A DNA stretch of 63,519 nt from an uncultured delta proteobacterium. Lineage in GTDB: Bacteria; Desulfobacterota; Desulfobulbia; Desulfobulbales; Desulfurivibrionaceae. How positions within the stretch are numbered: position 1 is the stretch's first letter; each line of letters starts with the position of its first letter. Position numbers and translations under genes: made by a program. The notes under the pieces are model-generated. The model was not told the origin of the DNA. It searched no databases and worked only from the letters and a program-made list of their open reading frames with translations. Where the stretch lies: assembly GCA_903869265.1 (NCBI GenBank), contig CAIPYE010000011.1, forward strand, positions 1 through 63,519, written 5' to 3'. Positions 27,860-36,498 of this stretch are shown piece by piece.

Positions 27860-28996
27860 CTATTTTGCAGGCACCAGATCAATGATGGTCACCTCCGGCG
27901 GCGCCAGGAAGCGGATGGGCGGACCCCAGGTGCCGGTGCCCCGGCTCAGGTAGAGAAAACCGCTGCTCAGCGCGGTGAGCTGGCCTGCACGTTGGGGATA
28001 AAAAAACCAGGTGAGCAGGTTGAAAGGAAATATTTGCCCTTTGTGGGTGTGGCCGGAAAGCTGGAGATCGAAAAGTCCCAGACTGTTTGAGGCAATTGCA
28101 GGCCGGTGTTTGAGCAGGACTGTGAAATTTTCCTTGGGCTGGGCAGCAAGAAGATCGTGTTCCGACTCGGCATGTGTGTTGCCAAAGGCTTTGACCGTCG
28201 GGTCATCCACCCCGACAACATTGATGCCGCCGACCACCACCCCCTGCTGACGCAGAATGGAAAAGCCCGATGCTTTTGTAAAATTCAGGGCATCCTGTAG
28301 CCCGGCGTAGAATTCATGGTTGCCGGTGATGGCGAATTTTCCCAGAGGCGGCTTGATTGCCGCCAGCAGCTCAGCTTCTTGAGTGAGGTGGTTGAGCTGG
28401 CCGTCAACCAGATCGCCGGTGGATACCAGAATATCTGGTTTGGCTTCCCGTATCCGGCTAAGAATTTTCTTGAGCCTTTCCTCCCGGACAATGAGGCCCA
28501 GATGCACGTCCGAGATCTGGGCAATGCGTATCCTGCCCGTGCTTGCCGTAATCTTGGGACTGGCGATTTCGATGTGTTCAAGGCGGATATCCGCTGCCTC
28601 GAATAGGCCATAACCGTACACGGAAAGCACCAGCATCGCCTGTGCCGCAAACAGTTGCCGTGGTGATACCTGTGTCAGGGCAAGTTTTCGTTTCCGGATT
28701 TTTTCCGCCGCCAGGATAGCATAACGGAGCAGATCAACCGCAGCGGAAATGGTCGCAAAGAGGAAAAGCAGCCCCATCCAGCTGAAGCTGGCATAGGCCC
28801 AGAACCGGGCCCCTGTTTCTATCCCGGCCTGTTCGGCCAACCGGACCATGATCGGCGCCGCGATCATGAGTGCCATGAACAGGACTATGCCGAGATTGGC
28901 CCTCCTGCCGGGAAGAAAGGCCGCCCTGATCTTACGGAAGGCATAGTAGTGGACAAGGGGATAGACTGACAGATAAAGAAGCAGGAAACGGATCAT
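27860..28996 (-). CDS. Membrane-anchored metallophosphoesterase (YkuE-like)
   Basis: 378 residues: four membrane helices in the first ~130, then a calcineurin-like phosphoesterase facing the membrane surface. Metal-site motifs are all present: QISDVHLG, STGDLVDG, TGNHEFY, LLKHRP and LSGHTHKGQ. Relatives hydrolyse phospholipid-derived or UDP-sugar phosphates; the substrate here is unknown. Fragments of the same gene family lie at 22553 (C-terminal) and 29951 (N-terminal), so the locus has been duplicated and broken. Confidence 0.92.
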   Translation of the reverse strand: MIRFLLLYLSVYPLVHYYAFRKIRAAFLPGRRANLGIVLFMALMIAAPIMVRLAEQAGIETGARFWAYASFSWMGLLFLFATISAAVDLLRYAILAAEKIRKRKLALTQVSPRQLFAAQAMLVLSVYGYGLFEAADIRLEHIEIASPKITASTGRIRIAQISDVHLGLIVREERLKKILSRIREAKPDILVSTGDLVDGQLNHLTQEAELLAAIKPPLGKFAITGNHEFYAGLQDALNFTKASGFSILRQQGVVVGGINVVGVDDPTVKAFGNTHAESEHDLLAAQPKENFTVLLKHRPAIASNSLGLFDLQLSGHTHKGQIFPFNLLTWFFYPQRAGQLTALSSGFLYLSRGTGTWGPPIRFLAPPEVTIIDLVPAK

Positions 28997-29082
28997 GCTT
29001 TCTCACCCGGGTTGAGTTGCGCGGAGCTGCCAGGAAAAGTCGATGATACACGTTACCCTTTCTTTCCCTGGCAGCCAGAGCC

Positions 29083-29817
29083 TCACTTGCTGCCGATTAC
29101 CTCGGCGTTTTCGATAATCACGTTGTAAAAGTACCCAGCGCCGAAGTCACGGTCCCGGGAAAGATTTCCCTTGATGGTGACCACATTCCCAACCTCCGAC
29201 ATCGCATCGGTGGTGACCACCAGATCGTTGGTCCCGGCGGCCTGGTTGCCGGTGCCGTCTTGCAGATGTAGCCAGTTTTTGCCCATGATGCCCTTGCTGA
29301 GCTTGACCACCTTGGCATGGACCGCCACCGGCTTATTCGCCAGGGCATCTTTCTTTTCAAAAATCTCGCCGACGGTATGGGCAGTGGCTCCCTTGGCCTT
29401 GCTTACCGTGATCGCCTCAGCCGGAGCGGAAGCAGCGGCTGGAGCTGAGGCAGTAGCAACGGTGCCATTGGCAGAGACCAGCCCTGTCGAAAAAACAATG
29501 CTTTCGAATGACCGATTCAGCGAAGTGCTTTTGAAGTTGTTCATCTCCATGCCCGGCTGACAGGCGATCTCACTGCCCACTGTGATCGTACTCTGGGGCA
29601 GGGCCACCCAGGTCTTGGTGCCGCCCTTGTCTACCAGGACATAGGTATAGCCGCCGCTATTCATGGTCTCGACCACCTTGCCGGATACCCCCTGCATTGC
29701 TTGGTCGCCCCCTCCGCCCATTCCAGCTCCGGCGCTGGCCTGAAGAGGATTCCATAGGAGCAGGGAGGCGGCGAGCACCAGACAGGTACGGAATGTTATT
29801 CTCTTGCTTGCATTCAT
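29083..29817 (-). CDS. Exported OB-fold protein (NrfJ-like)
   Basis: 244 residues with a Sec signal peptide (ends near LQASA) and two modules. One is a short N-terminal beta domain (GKVVETMNSGGYTYVLVDKG), and the other an OB-fold in the last ~100 residues (GKNWLHLQDGTGNQAAG, VVTIKGNLSRDRDFGAGYFY). Both resemble NrfJ and related periplasmic proteins found near cytochrome genes. An Ala-rich linker joins them. No cytochrome is near, so the role is unknown. AGAGG lies upstream of the ATG. Confidence 0.75.
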   Translation of the reverse strand: MNASKRITFRTCLVLAASLLLWNPLQASAGAGMGGGGDQAMQGVSGKVVETMNSGGYTYVLVDKGGTKTWVALPQSTITVGSEIACQPGMEMNNFKSTSLNRSFESIVFSTGLVSANGTVATASAPAAASAPAEAITVSKAKGATAHTVGEIFEKKDALANKPVAVHAKVVKLSKGIMGKNWLHLQDGTGNQAAGTNDLVVTTDAMSEVGNVVTIKGNLSRDRDFGAGYFYNVIIENAEVIGSK

Positions 29818-29950
29818 CGGGTGATACCTCTTTAGATATTTTCATGGGGTTGCCCTGGCGGCGGCAACATGAGCCAATCCAGCAGGTGATTTTTTTAACT
29901 GTAAGGTATTTTACAGATTTTGCTCATAATAACGTCAGGGCCTGGCAATT

Positions 29951-30040
29951 TCCCTGATTTTACGAAGGCATAGTAGTGGATAAGGGGAGAGCGTGACAGA
30001 TAAACAAGCAGGAACCGAGTTATGTTTTCACCCGGTTTGA
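29951..30040 (-). pseudogene. N-terminal fragment of a metallophosphoesterase
   Basis: About 85 bases match the start of the intact gene at 28996: the minus strand reads RFLLVYLSRSPLIHYYAF against RFLLLYLSVYPLVHYYAF, and similarity continues upstream into TCACCCGG. The start codon is lost and the rest of the gene is absent. It lies 3' of the isochorismatase-like gene. Confidence 0.7.
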
Positions 30041-30109
30041 TTTTGGGAAAGGACAGCCAGGAAGAGAAGATTATAATCGGAGAGAATAAAGGAATAATCT
30101 CTTTTATCT

Positions 30110-30775
30110 TCAGAAATCGATCAACTTGAACAGGGTGAGCGTGGCCTTGCCCTTGGTGCCTGGGGCATTGAGCAGATGCCATGCGGTGTATTGTTCGGCA
30201 TAGAGGGTGGCAGAGGTCATGCCGTCGAGCACTACCACCACTTGCAGGCCACGCATGACCGCCCCGGTGGCGGTATGCAGCACCGCGCCTTCCGCCGCAG
30301 TGCCGACGATGACCACGGTCTTGATCCCCCGGTCGCGCAGGATTTTTTCCAGCTCCGTGTTGTAGAACTTGTCTACCCCCGACTGGACGATGGGTGCATC
30401 ATCCAGCGGCCGCACCTCGGGCAGGATGGTCTGCGGAGTTCCCTTGGACGTGATGCTGTAGATCACACCCATGCCCTTGGCCCTTGTCCGGTCAAGAAAT
30501 ACTTTGATCCGGGGGACAGAATCCGGGCAGCGCGGCCGACGTTCGGCATTGCAGGTCCATTCCTCGATGTCGAGGATCAGCAGGGCGCTGGTTTTGGGGT
30601 CGAGGTGGACAGGTTGCAGGGCAACAGGCGGTGGCGGCTTGATTTCGCTCCAGACATCCAGGAGATTTTTTTCTTCCGCCATGCTGGGCGTCGGACAAGA
30701 GAGCAGGGAGTAGAGGAGGGCGAGGAGTACTAGTGGAAGCAGTCGCATTTTTTGCCTGGGGCTGTTGACTCGCAT
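30110..30775 (-). CDS. Exported isochorismatase-like protein without the catalytic Cys
   Basis: 221 residues from ATG 30775 (AGGAG upstream). Lipoprotein-like or Sec signal (LLYSLLSCPTPSMA), then an isochorismatase fold: ALLILDIEEW (Asp) and GVDKFYNTELEK (Lys). The usual nucleophile position reads GTAAEGAVLHTA, with Ala in place of Cys. Members with this change are known in the family, but hydrolase activity is then doubtful. Its first ~65 residues are duplicated almost exactly in the chimeric gene at 33667-34269. Confidence 0.85.
   Translation of the reverse strand: MRVNSPRQKMRLLPLVLLALLYSLLSCPTPSMAEEKNLLDVWSEIKPPPPVALQPVHLDPKTSALLILDIEEWTCNAERRPRCPDSVPRIKVFLDRTRAKGMGVIYSITSKGTPQTILPEVRPLDDAPIVQSGVDKFYNTELEKILRDRGIKTVVIVGTAAEGAVLHTATGAVMRGLQVVVVLDGMTSATLYAEQYTAWHLLNAPGTKGKATLTLFKLIDF
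30531..30705 (-). repeat. Segmental duplication, copy 1 (in the isochorismatase-like gene)
   Basis: About 175 bases nearly identical to 34025-34199, covering the codons from the signal-peptide end to NAERRPR. Weaker similarity continues through the signal peptide and ribosome site (AGGAGAA...ATGCNAGTCAAC). Confidence 0.9.
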
Positions 30776-30825
30776 GGCGGATTCTCCTGGTTGTCTCCGT
30801 GTTGAGGAAAATAAGATCCGGCTTA

Positions 30826-31131
30826 TTATTTTTTTAGTTTTTGAATCATCTCTTCAACTTCCTCATAACCCTCTTGATAAAATTTCTCTTCATCGGGGGC
30901 GAGTTCGCGTAGCAGGCGGAGAAACTCTCCAGCGTGTTCTTTTTCTTCATTGGCTATGTCAATGAGCACTTCCTTTGCAAGTTCGTTATCCGTACTCTCC
31001 GCGGTTTGTTGATAAAGCTGTATTGCTTCGTATTCTGCGGCAATCATAAACCTGATCGTGCGGACCAGTTCTGCGTGGGTAAGGGTGCGATCGTTTTTGA
31101 GACCACTAAATGGGCTACTGAATTCTGGCAT
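30826..31131 (-). CDS. Ferritin-like diiron protein (rubrerythrin/encapsulated-ferritin type)
   Basis: 101 residues from ATG 31131, which has a perfect AGGAGG 6 bases upstream. One long helical hairpin with the diiron ligands of half a ferritin fold: AAEYEAIQLY in the first helix and EEKEHAGEF in the second. A single hairpin this short must dimerise to form the site, as in encapsulin-associated ferritins. No encapsulin gene or targeting peptide is visible. Likely iron storage or peroxide detoxification. Confidence 0.8.
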   Translation of the reverse strand: MPEFSSPFSGLKNDRTLTHAELVRTIRFMIAAEYEAIQLYQQTAESTDNELAKEVLIDIANEEKEHAGEFLRLLRELAPDEEKFYQEGYEEVEEMIQKLKK

Positions 31132-31239
31132 GTTCAACCTCCTTTTAGAGTTAACATCATGGAATGGTAAATTTACTTATCGAAATGAGACTGATGGTAA
31201 TTTTTAAACAACGCATCTTTTTGCATCATTTTTATATCA

Positions 31240-31479
31240 TTACCTTACATTAAATTTGACCTTTGCCATGGTGACGATTCGCTCTGCATCCGGGGGACAG
31301 ATGTTGCCAATACCCTCATTGCATTGAACAGTTGATGCGGCCCAGTTGCAGCCGGTTCGGTCATCTATCTTCATTCGGACGATGGATTCAAAGTGGCAAT
31401 TTTCATGTTGTCCGGCTTTTTGCAGCTCTTTGTTCAGGAAACATAAGAGTTCTTTTTCTGAAACAAGTTTTCTTTCCAT
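31240..31479 (-). CDS. Hypothetical protein with three Cys
   Basis: 79 residues from ATG 31479, which has GAGGG 7 bases upstream. No signal peptide. It reads VSEKELLCFLNKELQKAG, then ENCHFESIVRMKIDDRTGCNWA and GIGNICPPDAERIV. The pattern recalls small proteins of unknown function next to stress and radical SAM genes. I do not recognise a family. It follows the radical SAM gene by 70 bases on the same strand and may be co-transcribed. Confidence 0.65.
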   Translation of the reverse strand: MERKLVSEKELLCFLNKELQKAGQHENCHFESIVRMKIDDRTGCNWAASTVQCNEGIGNICPPDAERIVTMAKVKFNVR

Positions 31480-31549
31480 GTTGTATCCCTCATTTTGCCT
31501 GTCCCGACAGTGCAGCTTAAAGTGATAAGACGTGTTGCCCATATATGAG

Positions 31550-32497
31550 TTATTGCATTTTCCTCATAAAAAAGCGGTGGCCTTCAAATTCGGTAAGGAC
31601 AAGTTTGTTGCTCAATAATAACTCCTTGATTAGCTGTTGGCCATTTTTCCGCCCCTTGAGCAGGGCGGAAACGGTCTCCTCCCGCAATGGGTGTACCGCA
31701 GTAATGCCAAGAAGCTCCTCGGCAAGATCATCACCGGCAACAGCGCAACTCTCTTCAAAACCCAGGAGATACTCCACATGCGTCAATTTTTCCTTAAACA
31801 GTTGATAGGCCGTTGTCATAACGGATTCCGCGGGAGGCCTGACCCATTTTTCCGCCGGTGGGCGAATCGGTGCGGCAAGATAGGCCTTGGACGGTTGTAT
31901 TTTGGTTAGAAAATGAGCAACCGCCTTTATGGCGTCCGGTTTGTCGTTGAGGCCGGCAACGAGCATGGTTTCGGTTGTCAACTCCCCCTCAAAATCCGAG
32001 GCAAACTCCTCTATCCCCTCCAGTACTTTCTTAAGCTGCAATCCCTGATGCGGTCGGTTGATCCTGTGCCAGCAGTGGGGATCGACCGAGTCTACCTTCA
32101 CTGAGGCCCAATTTGCCTTGGCAGCGGCCCGTCGTACCTCCGGTCGCCAGAGAAGCGATCCGTTGGTGATGATGCCAATTTTCACCCCAAGGGCATGGAG
32201 TTGTTCGATGGTTTCTCCGATCCGGCTGTCCAGAGTGGGTTCGCCTTCGGGGACAAAGGTCAGGTAGTCCACCGCGACGTTTTGCCTGGTGAGGGTTGCT
32301 AAACGGCAAGCGGTCTGGGCGCGGATTTCTTCCGGTTCAAAAAAAATACGGGGCCGGGTTTCCAATTGCATGGTCCGGCCCACCTGACAGTAAACGCATG
32401 AGTAAGTGCAGACCTTGGGTCTTATATTGTTGATTCCGAGACTGCTGCCAAGCCGCCTGGAGGCAACGGGGCCAAAGGTTATCATGGATTCTTCCAT
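31550..32497 (-). CDS. Radical SAM protein
   Basis: 315 residues with GGAGGAG just before the ATG. The 4Fe-4S motif CTYSCVYC lies at about residues 30-37, followed by QVGRT; other radical SAM elements are LTFVPEGEPTLD (the GGE-like SAM site), IGIITNGSLL and SVKVDSVDP. The C-terminal part (from about 230) is a small winged-helix-like region. The family resembles those encoded near Mrp and NifX-type genes, as here; the substrate is unknown. Confidence 0.88.
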   Translation of the reverse strand: MEESMITFGPVASRRLGSSLGINNIRPKVCTYSCVYCQVGRTMQLETRPRIFFEPEEIRAQTACRLATLTRQNVAVDYLTFVPEGEPTLDSRIGETIEQLHALGVKIGIITNGSLLWRPEVRRAAAKANWASVKVDSVDPHCWHRINRPHQGLQLKKVLEGIEEFASDFEGELTTETMLVAGLNDKPDAIKAVAHFLTKIQPSKAYLAAPIRPPAEKWVRPPAESVMTTAYQLFKEKLTHVEYLLGFEESCAVAGDDLAEELLGITAVHPLREETVSALLKGRKNGQQLIKELLLSNKLVLTEFEGHRFFMRKMQ

Positions 32498-32616
32498 AAC
32501 TCCTCCTCTATTGTTTCACAGAGTCGCACTGAAAGAACACCGGATTTTTACCCGCCTGTCAGATAGCCGGGCAGGGTTCATGCTTTGTGGATTCAGGCCT
32601 AACATGGGGAGTTACC

Positions 32617-33651
32617 TCAATTCGTGATCAGTTTGGCTATCTCTTGAAAAATAGCCCCGGCCGACGATTTTGGCTCCGCCGCCATGAGAGGTAATCCTCG
32701 GTCTTCGCTGCTTCTGATCGTGAGATCAAGGGGGATTTTTCCCAGCAGGGGCAGTTGGTATTCGCGGCTGAGCTGCTCGCCGCCGCCTTGCCCAAAGATA
32801 TTCAGGGGTACAGCCCCGGGCTCGCTGACAAAATAGGACATGTTCTCCACCAGGCCGATGATCTTGAGGTTGTACTTGCGGAAAAGGTCGATGGCCCGCT
32901 GGACATCGGCCAGAGAAACTTTTTGGGGCGTGGTGACCATCAGGATTTGGCAGCGGGGGATGGCTTGGGCGATGGTGATGGAGGGGTCGCCGGTGCCGGG
33001 TGGCAGGTCGATGACCAGAAAATCGAGGTCCCCCCACTGGACGTTGCCCAAAAGGTGGCCGATCATCTTCGCCACCAGAGGCCCGCGCCAGATAAATGCT
33101 TCGTTCTGTTGGGCCTTCATTCCGAGGGACATAATCTTGATGCCGAATTTTTCAAGAGGCAGGATCATTCCGTCCGGTGAAGATTCAGGCTCTCCGACCA
33201 GGTCCAACATAATCGGGACCGAAGGTCCATAGATATCGGCATCCAGCAGGCCGACCCGTAATCCCTGCCCAGCCAAGGCCAGGGCAATGTTGATTGCCAC
33301 CGTGGTTTTGCCGACTCCGCCCTTGCCGCTGGCCACGGCCACGATTTCTTTGACCCGAGCGATACCCCTGTAAACCGGGGGCGGGAACATCTTCTCCCAT
33401 TCCTCCCGGCTCAGTTCGCTCACCTCTATGTGGACCTTGCCCACGCCGGGCAGAGACTGCAGAGCCGAGTTGATCTGCTGCTGAAGACTCCTGCGCAGGG
33501 GAGATCGCTCACTTTTCAAGGCCAGGGTCAGGCTGACCGTATCGTTGTCAATTGCTATGTCGCGGATCATGCCCAGGTTGAGGAATGATTTTTGCGTTTT
33601 TGGGTGCTTCAGTGTCTGCAGTATTTTGCGTACCTGTTGTTCATTAACCAT
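32617..33651 (-). CDS. apbC: Mrp/NBP35-family Fe-S carrier ATPase (ApbC)
   Basis: 344 residues. An N-terminal MIP18/DUF59 domain (to about 85) is followed by the P-loop ATPase with the deviant Walker A GKGGVGKTTVAINIA, LLDADIYGPSVPIML and LVIDLPPGTGDPSI. Mrp proteins assemble and deliver 4Fe-4S clusters. The CxxC usually found near the C terminus is not seen, so cluster binding may differ. AAGGGG lies before the ATG. It follows the NifX-like chimera by 15 bases, a common Mrp-NifX pairing. Confidence 0.93.
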   Translation of the reverse strand: MVNEQQVRKILQTLKHPKTQKSFLNLGMIRDIAIDNDTVSLTLALKSERSPLRRSLQQQINSALQSLPGVGKVHIEVSELSREEWEKMFPPPVYRGIARVKEIVAVASGKGGVGKTTVAINIALALAGQGLRVGLLDADIYGPSVPIMLDLVGEPESSPDGMILPLEKFGIKIMSLGMKAQQNEAFIWRGPLVAKMIGHLLGNVQWGDLDFLVIDLPPGTGDPSITIAQAIPRCQILMVTTPQKVSLADVQRAIDLFRKYNLKIIGLVENMSYFVSEPGAVPLNIFGQGGGEQLSREYQLPLLGKIPLDLTIRSSEDRGLPLMAAEPKSSAGAIFQEIAKLITN

Positions 33652-33666
33652 GTATTTTCCCCTTTT

Positions 33667-34269
33667 TTATGCATCCATGGGTATCTTGAGTTCCTTGCGG
33701 ACTCCAGCCAATGCCTCATCCGCGTTCGATTCGGCGGTGAGCAGGATCTCCACCCCGGCGTTTCCGAAAACATAGCCCGGCCCTTTGCCCTCTTGGGGCT
33801 GTCGGGTCACCAGAATATCGAGTCTGTTTTGCAGCAGCCATTGGGCCACCTTGATACCTTTGCCCTTTATTTCAAGGAGGAAAGGGTTTGCGAGGAGACG
33901 CTCTTCGAGCACCTTGCCGTTTCTCGGCACAACGGTTATCAATTTGAAAATTGGTGCTTCACCGAAATGATCGGAGAGGCTTTGTCTGTCAGCACCCAGC
34001 GGGGCGCCAATGGTTAACAGTTGGCGTGGCCGACGTTCGGCATTGCAGGCCCATTCCTCGATGTCGAGGATCAGCAGGCCGCTGGTTTTGGGGTCGAGGT
34101 GGACAGGTTGCAGGGCAACAGGCGGTGGCGGCTTGATTTCGCTCCAGACATCCAGGAGGTTTTTTTCTTCTGCCAGGCTGGGGGTTGGACAGGAGAGTAA
34201 AGTGCAGAGGATGAGTAGGAGTAATAAAGAAGGCCGCTGTATTGTTTGGATGGGTTTGTTGACTTGCAT
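33667..34269 (-). CDS. Chimera: signal peptide plus isochorismatase N terminus fused to a NifX-like domain
   Basis: 200 residues from ATG 34269 (AGGAG upstream). Residues 1 to about 69 copy the start of the isochorismatase-like protein at 30775, including the signal peptide and NAERRPR. The frame then changes abruptly to a dinitrogenase-cofactor (NifX/NifB C-terminal type) domain: GAPLGADRQSLSDHFGEAPIF, AQWLLQNRLDILVTR and PGYVFGNAGVEILLT. Such domains are normally cytoplasmic and stand alone next to Mrp genes, as this one does. The native NifX start has probably been replaced by recombination, and the product may now be exported. Confidence 0.8.
   Translation of the reverse strand: MQVNKPIQTIQRPSLLLLLILCTLLSCPTPSLAEEKNLLDVWSEIKPPPPVALQPVHLDPKTSGLLILDIEEWACNAERRPRQLLTIGAPLGADRQSLSDHFGEAPIFKLITVVPRNGKVLEERLLANPFLLEIKGKGIKVAQWLLQNRLDILVTRQPQEGKGPGYVFGNAGVEILLTAESNADEALAGVRKELKIPMDA
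34025..34199 (-). repeat. Segmental duplication, copy 2 (in the chimeric NifX gene)
   Basis: Counterpart of 30531-30705 with about 10 differences in 175 bases. It ends sharply at the ERRPR codons, where the NifX part begins, which marks the recombination point near 34025. Confidence 0.9.
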
Positions 34270-34538
34270 GATAATGTTCTCCTGATTTCGTACAGACAAA
34301 AAACAGGAACGTTTCATAGGTTGTTATAACGTCACGCATGAGGTGCGGGACAGTGAGCTTGTCAGCGTCAGCCCCGTCGCGGTTTCCCCCCGCACTCTCA
34401 ATGCGCTTGTTCTGTGATTCCACAAATCGATTCTAAAGTGATGGGCATTCGATCTACAAACATTTGGCCATTTGAAAATTTTTAGCTTGCCCGAGGAGTT
34501 CGTACAATGTGGACAAATAAATGCGAAGGTAATGGAAA

Positions 34539-35180
34539 TTAGAACCAAACATTCTTTGTCCGCTTTAGCCACTCTTCACGGTCGGCAAGACCGATTAGTC
34601 CCCCGTTGATTTTCTTGGTAACGGATCTGATTAGGTCTTGATCAGCGAGTTCGTTGCAGCCTTTGGAGCGCCATTCGGCGGCGGCAACTTCGACACACCA
34701 CTCTGAACTTATAGCCTGATCTGGATCCAAAACAAAATCCGGGGATTCTGGGTTATATTTTTTTAGTATTTCAGAGGCCTCGCGATAGCTGTCTTTGCCG
34801 GTTAGCTGCAATAAACCTCTGCCGCGGTATTTAAAGCCATCACCCGGATCGGTATTTCCCATGCGACCGCCATAGACAGAGTTTGCCAGTTTCTCCGGGT
34901 TGTGTGCATATTCCGCAGAGACGAGAGGCCCTTTCGGCTGGAATCGAATTGGCCAAACCTTGGCTAGCCGCTCTGGGCTATAGTTTAGGCTCTCAAACTG
35001 GATAGTCAGCCCACCGCTTTCGTGTAGGATCTGAGCCATGAAATGTGCCACCCGAAGTGGGGTGGATGTAATTTCGTATTGTTCAAGAATTGACTGCGCA
35101 GAGGAAAATGCGTCGCGATAACTTGACCTTGCGCTTGGAGCAAGTTTTGCTAGCTGGGATAAGGTGATTTGTACTGTCAT
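34539..35180 (-). CDS. GH19 lysozyme/endolysin-like protein
   Basis: 213 residues from ATG 35180 (AGGAG upstream). GH19 fold with the first catalytic Glu in MAQILHESGGL, then SVYGGRMGNTDPGDGFKYRG and GRGLLQLTGKDSY. There is no signal peptide, so release would need a holin, secretion system or lysis. Resembles phage endolysins and type VI lysozyme effectors. Preceded on the same strand by a small secreted protein and a lipoprotein. Confidence 0.9.
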   Translation of the reverse strand: MTVQITLSQLAKLAPSARSSYRDAFSSAQSILEQYEITSTPLRVAHFMAQILHESGGLTIQFESLNYSPERLAKVWPIRFQPKGPLVSAEYAHNPEKLANSVYGGRMGNTDPGDGFKYRGRGLLQLTGKDSYREASEILKKYNPESPDFVLDPDQAISSEWCVEVAAAEWRSKGCNELADQDLIRSVTKKINGGLIGLADREEWLKRTKNVWF

Positions 35181-35243
35181 GGCTAGGCTCCTTCTTCAAT
35201 GTGATGAAGCCTGGTTAGTGTTTTGGTTCAATGCCGCAAAACG

Positions 35244-35516
35244 CTATCTCGCACCAGGGTCCATGCACGTATCATATTTGGATCTGACAGCCGCCAGGCA
35301 GTCGGCATGTTTACGGGTATCCTTGTGCTCTCGGAATTCCCGGTCGCAGGCCGTGACACCCCACTTCGATTCTTTGTTACAGGCGTCTGCCTGGACGGGG
35401 CTGCTCTTCGCTATAGCGTTATCAGTTGCGCCTGTTGCCAGGGGTAAAAAAATACCGCCCATGAAGCATCCCCAAAAAATAACCACTCCGACTGTTTTTG
35501 AATGTTTGATGTTCAA
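35244..35516 (-). CDS. Small exported Cys-rich protein
   Basis: 90 residues from a probable TTG at 35516, which has GGGAGG upstream; a TTG at 35531 is an alternative. A hydrophobic signal (VGVVIFWGCFMGGIFLPLATG) is followed by a mature part with four Cys (ADACNKE, VTACDRE, HADCLAA, DTCMDP), likely two disulfides in the periplasm. No family recognised. It lies 63 bases before the GH19 gene; a protective or immunity-like role is possible but unproven. Confidence 0.6.
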   Translation of the reverse strand: MNIKHSKTVGVVIFWGCFMGGIFLPLATGATDNAIAKSSPVQADACNKESKWGVTACDREFREHKDTRKHADCLAAVRSKYDTCMDPGAR

Positions 35517-35622
35517 ATCTTCCCCTCCCAAGTTATTTGTGAGAAATCAGGATCTTCGGTTTTGAGCAATAAATAAGGAGTGCCTAGGTTATTTGAGTGC
35601 GATGATGTCTCAGGACGAGAGC

Positions 35623-36498
35623 TCATTTTTGTCCTTTGACCATGCTCAAAAGGGTTTCCTCAATTGCCTCGATGCGAGCTCTTATACCCTTCGCTCCTTC
35701 GTCGGTGATGGCTGCCGCCGCCCCGATGCGATTCGTCCGAGTTTGAAGAGCGATTTCGAGCTGGAGTTTGTCTTGCTCAAGCTTGATTTTCTTTGATTCT
35801 GGATTGGGTTGCGCCCCTTCATCCAAGGCCTTTTGTAAGCCATACATGAACGCGCAGGTCTCATGATAACCGATGATATCATTAACGCTGCTTAATACAG
35901 AATAGGTGTCAATGTCGCTTGAAAACTTAGCTGAAATTGTTGCTTTAGAATTGGTTCTTGCCTCGCCGATTTTTTTTGTCACAGCCGTGACTAATAAGTT
36001 TTTGTAGACGGTTTCGTTCACGAGGGACCGTTCAGCGTTAGACAGGAAAGCCACGCTGGATAAAGCGGACTTTGCTGCAACTCCACCTGTAATCGTCGCT
36101 GCACCGGAGGCAATGTTAGTAACCGTACCCGTGAGAATGTTGAACGATGCCTCGTTGCCGAATATTGTTTTCAAGTGTTCTTGGCACATATTGTCCGATT
36201 CCGTAAGCAAGGCCATGATCGCAACATTCCTTTGCCGTTGACATGCAGCAGCTCTGGCTTTCGCAACTGGTACGTCCAGACAATCCGAATCTACTAGGCC
36301 TGGAGCGGAGGAGGATTCTTTGACGATCGCGGTAATGAGTTTAGCCCCTGCACTGTTCGCGTCGTACTTCAGTGGCATCACGGAGTAGTCACTGTAAACT
36401 TTCTCTTGTGGAAGAAAAGAGCATCCCGTGAGCCATAGCAAAGCACACGACCCAATTAAACTAAACCATCTTATGAAATTTAATTTTGTGCCTCCCAT
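35623..36498 (-). CDS. Lipoprotein of unknown function
   Basis: 291 residues with a lipoprotein signal; the lipobox is LTGC (Cys at about 26). The middle has a Gly/Ala-rich hydrophobic stretch (TNIASGAATITGGVAAKSAL) that could enter a membrane, and a C-terminal coiled coil (ESKKIKLEQDKLQLEIALQ). Several Cys pairs are present. I do not recognise the family. It is the first gene of an apparent three-gene unit with the small Cys-rich protein and the GH19 lysozyme. The DNA here looks more AT-rich than its neighbours. Confidence 0.65.
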   Translation of the reverse strand: MGGTKLNFIRWFSLIGSCALLWLTGCSFLPQEKVYSDYSVMPLKYDANSAGAKLITAIVKESSSAPGLVDSDCLDVPVAKARAAACQRQRNVAIMALLTESDNMCQEHLKTIFGNEASFNILTGTVTNIASGAATITGGVAAKSALSSVAFLSNAERSLVNETVYKNLLVTAVTKKIGEARTNSKATISAKFSSDIDTYSVLSSVNDIIGYHETCAFMYGLQKALDEGAQPNPESKKIKLEQDKLQLEIALQTRTNRIGAAAAITDEGAKGIRARIEAIEETLLSMVKGQK

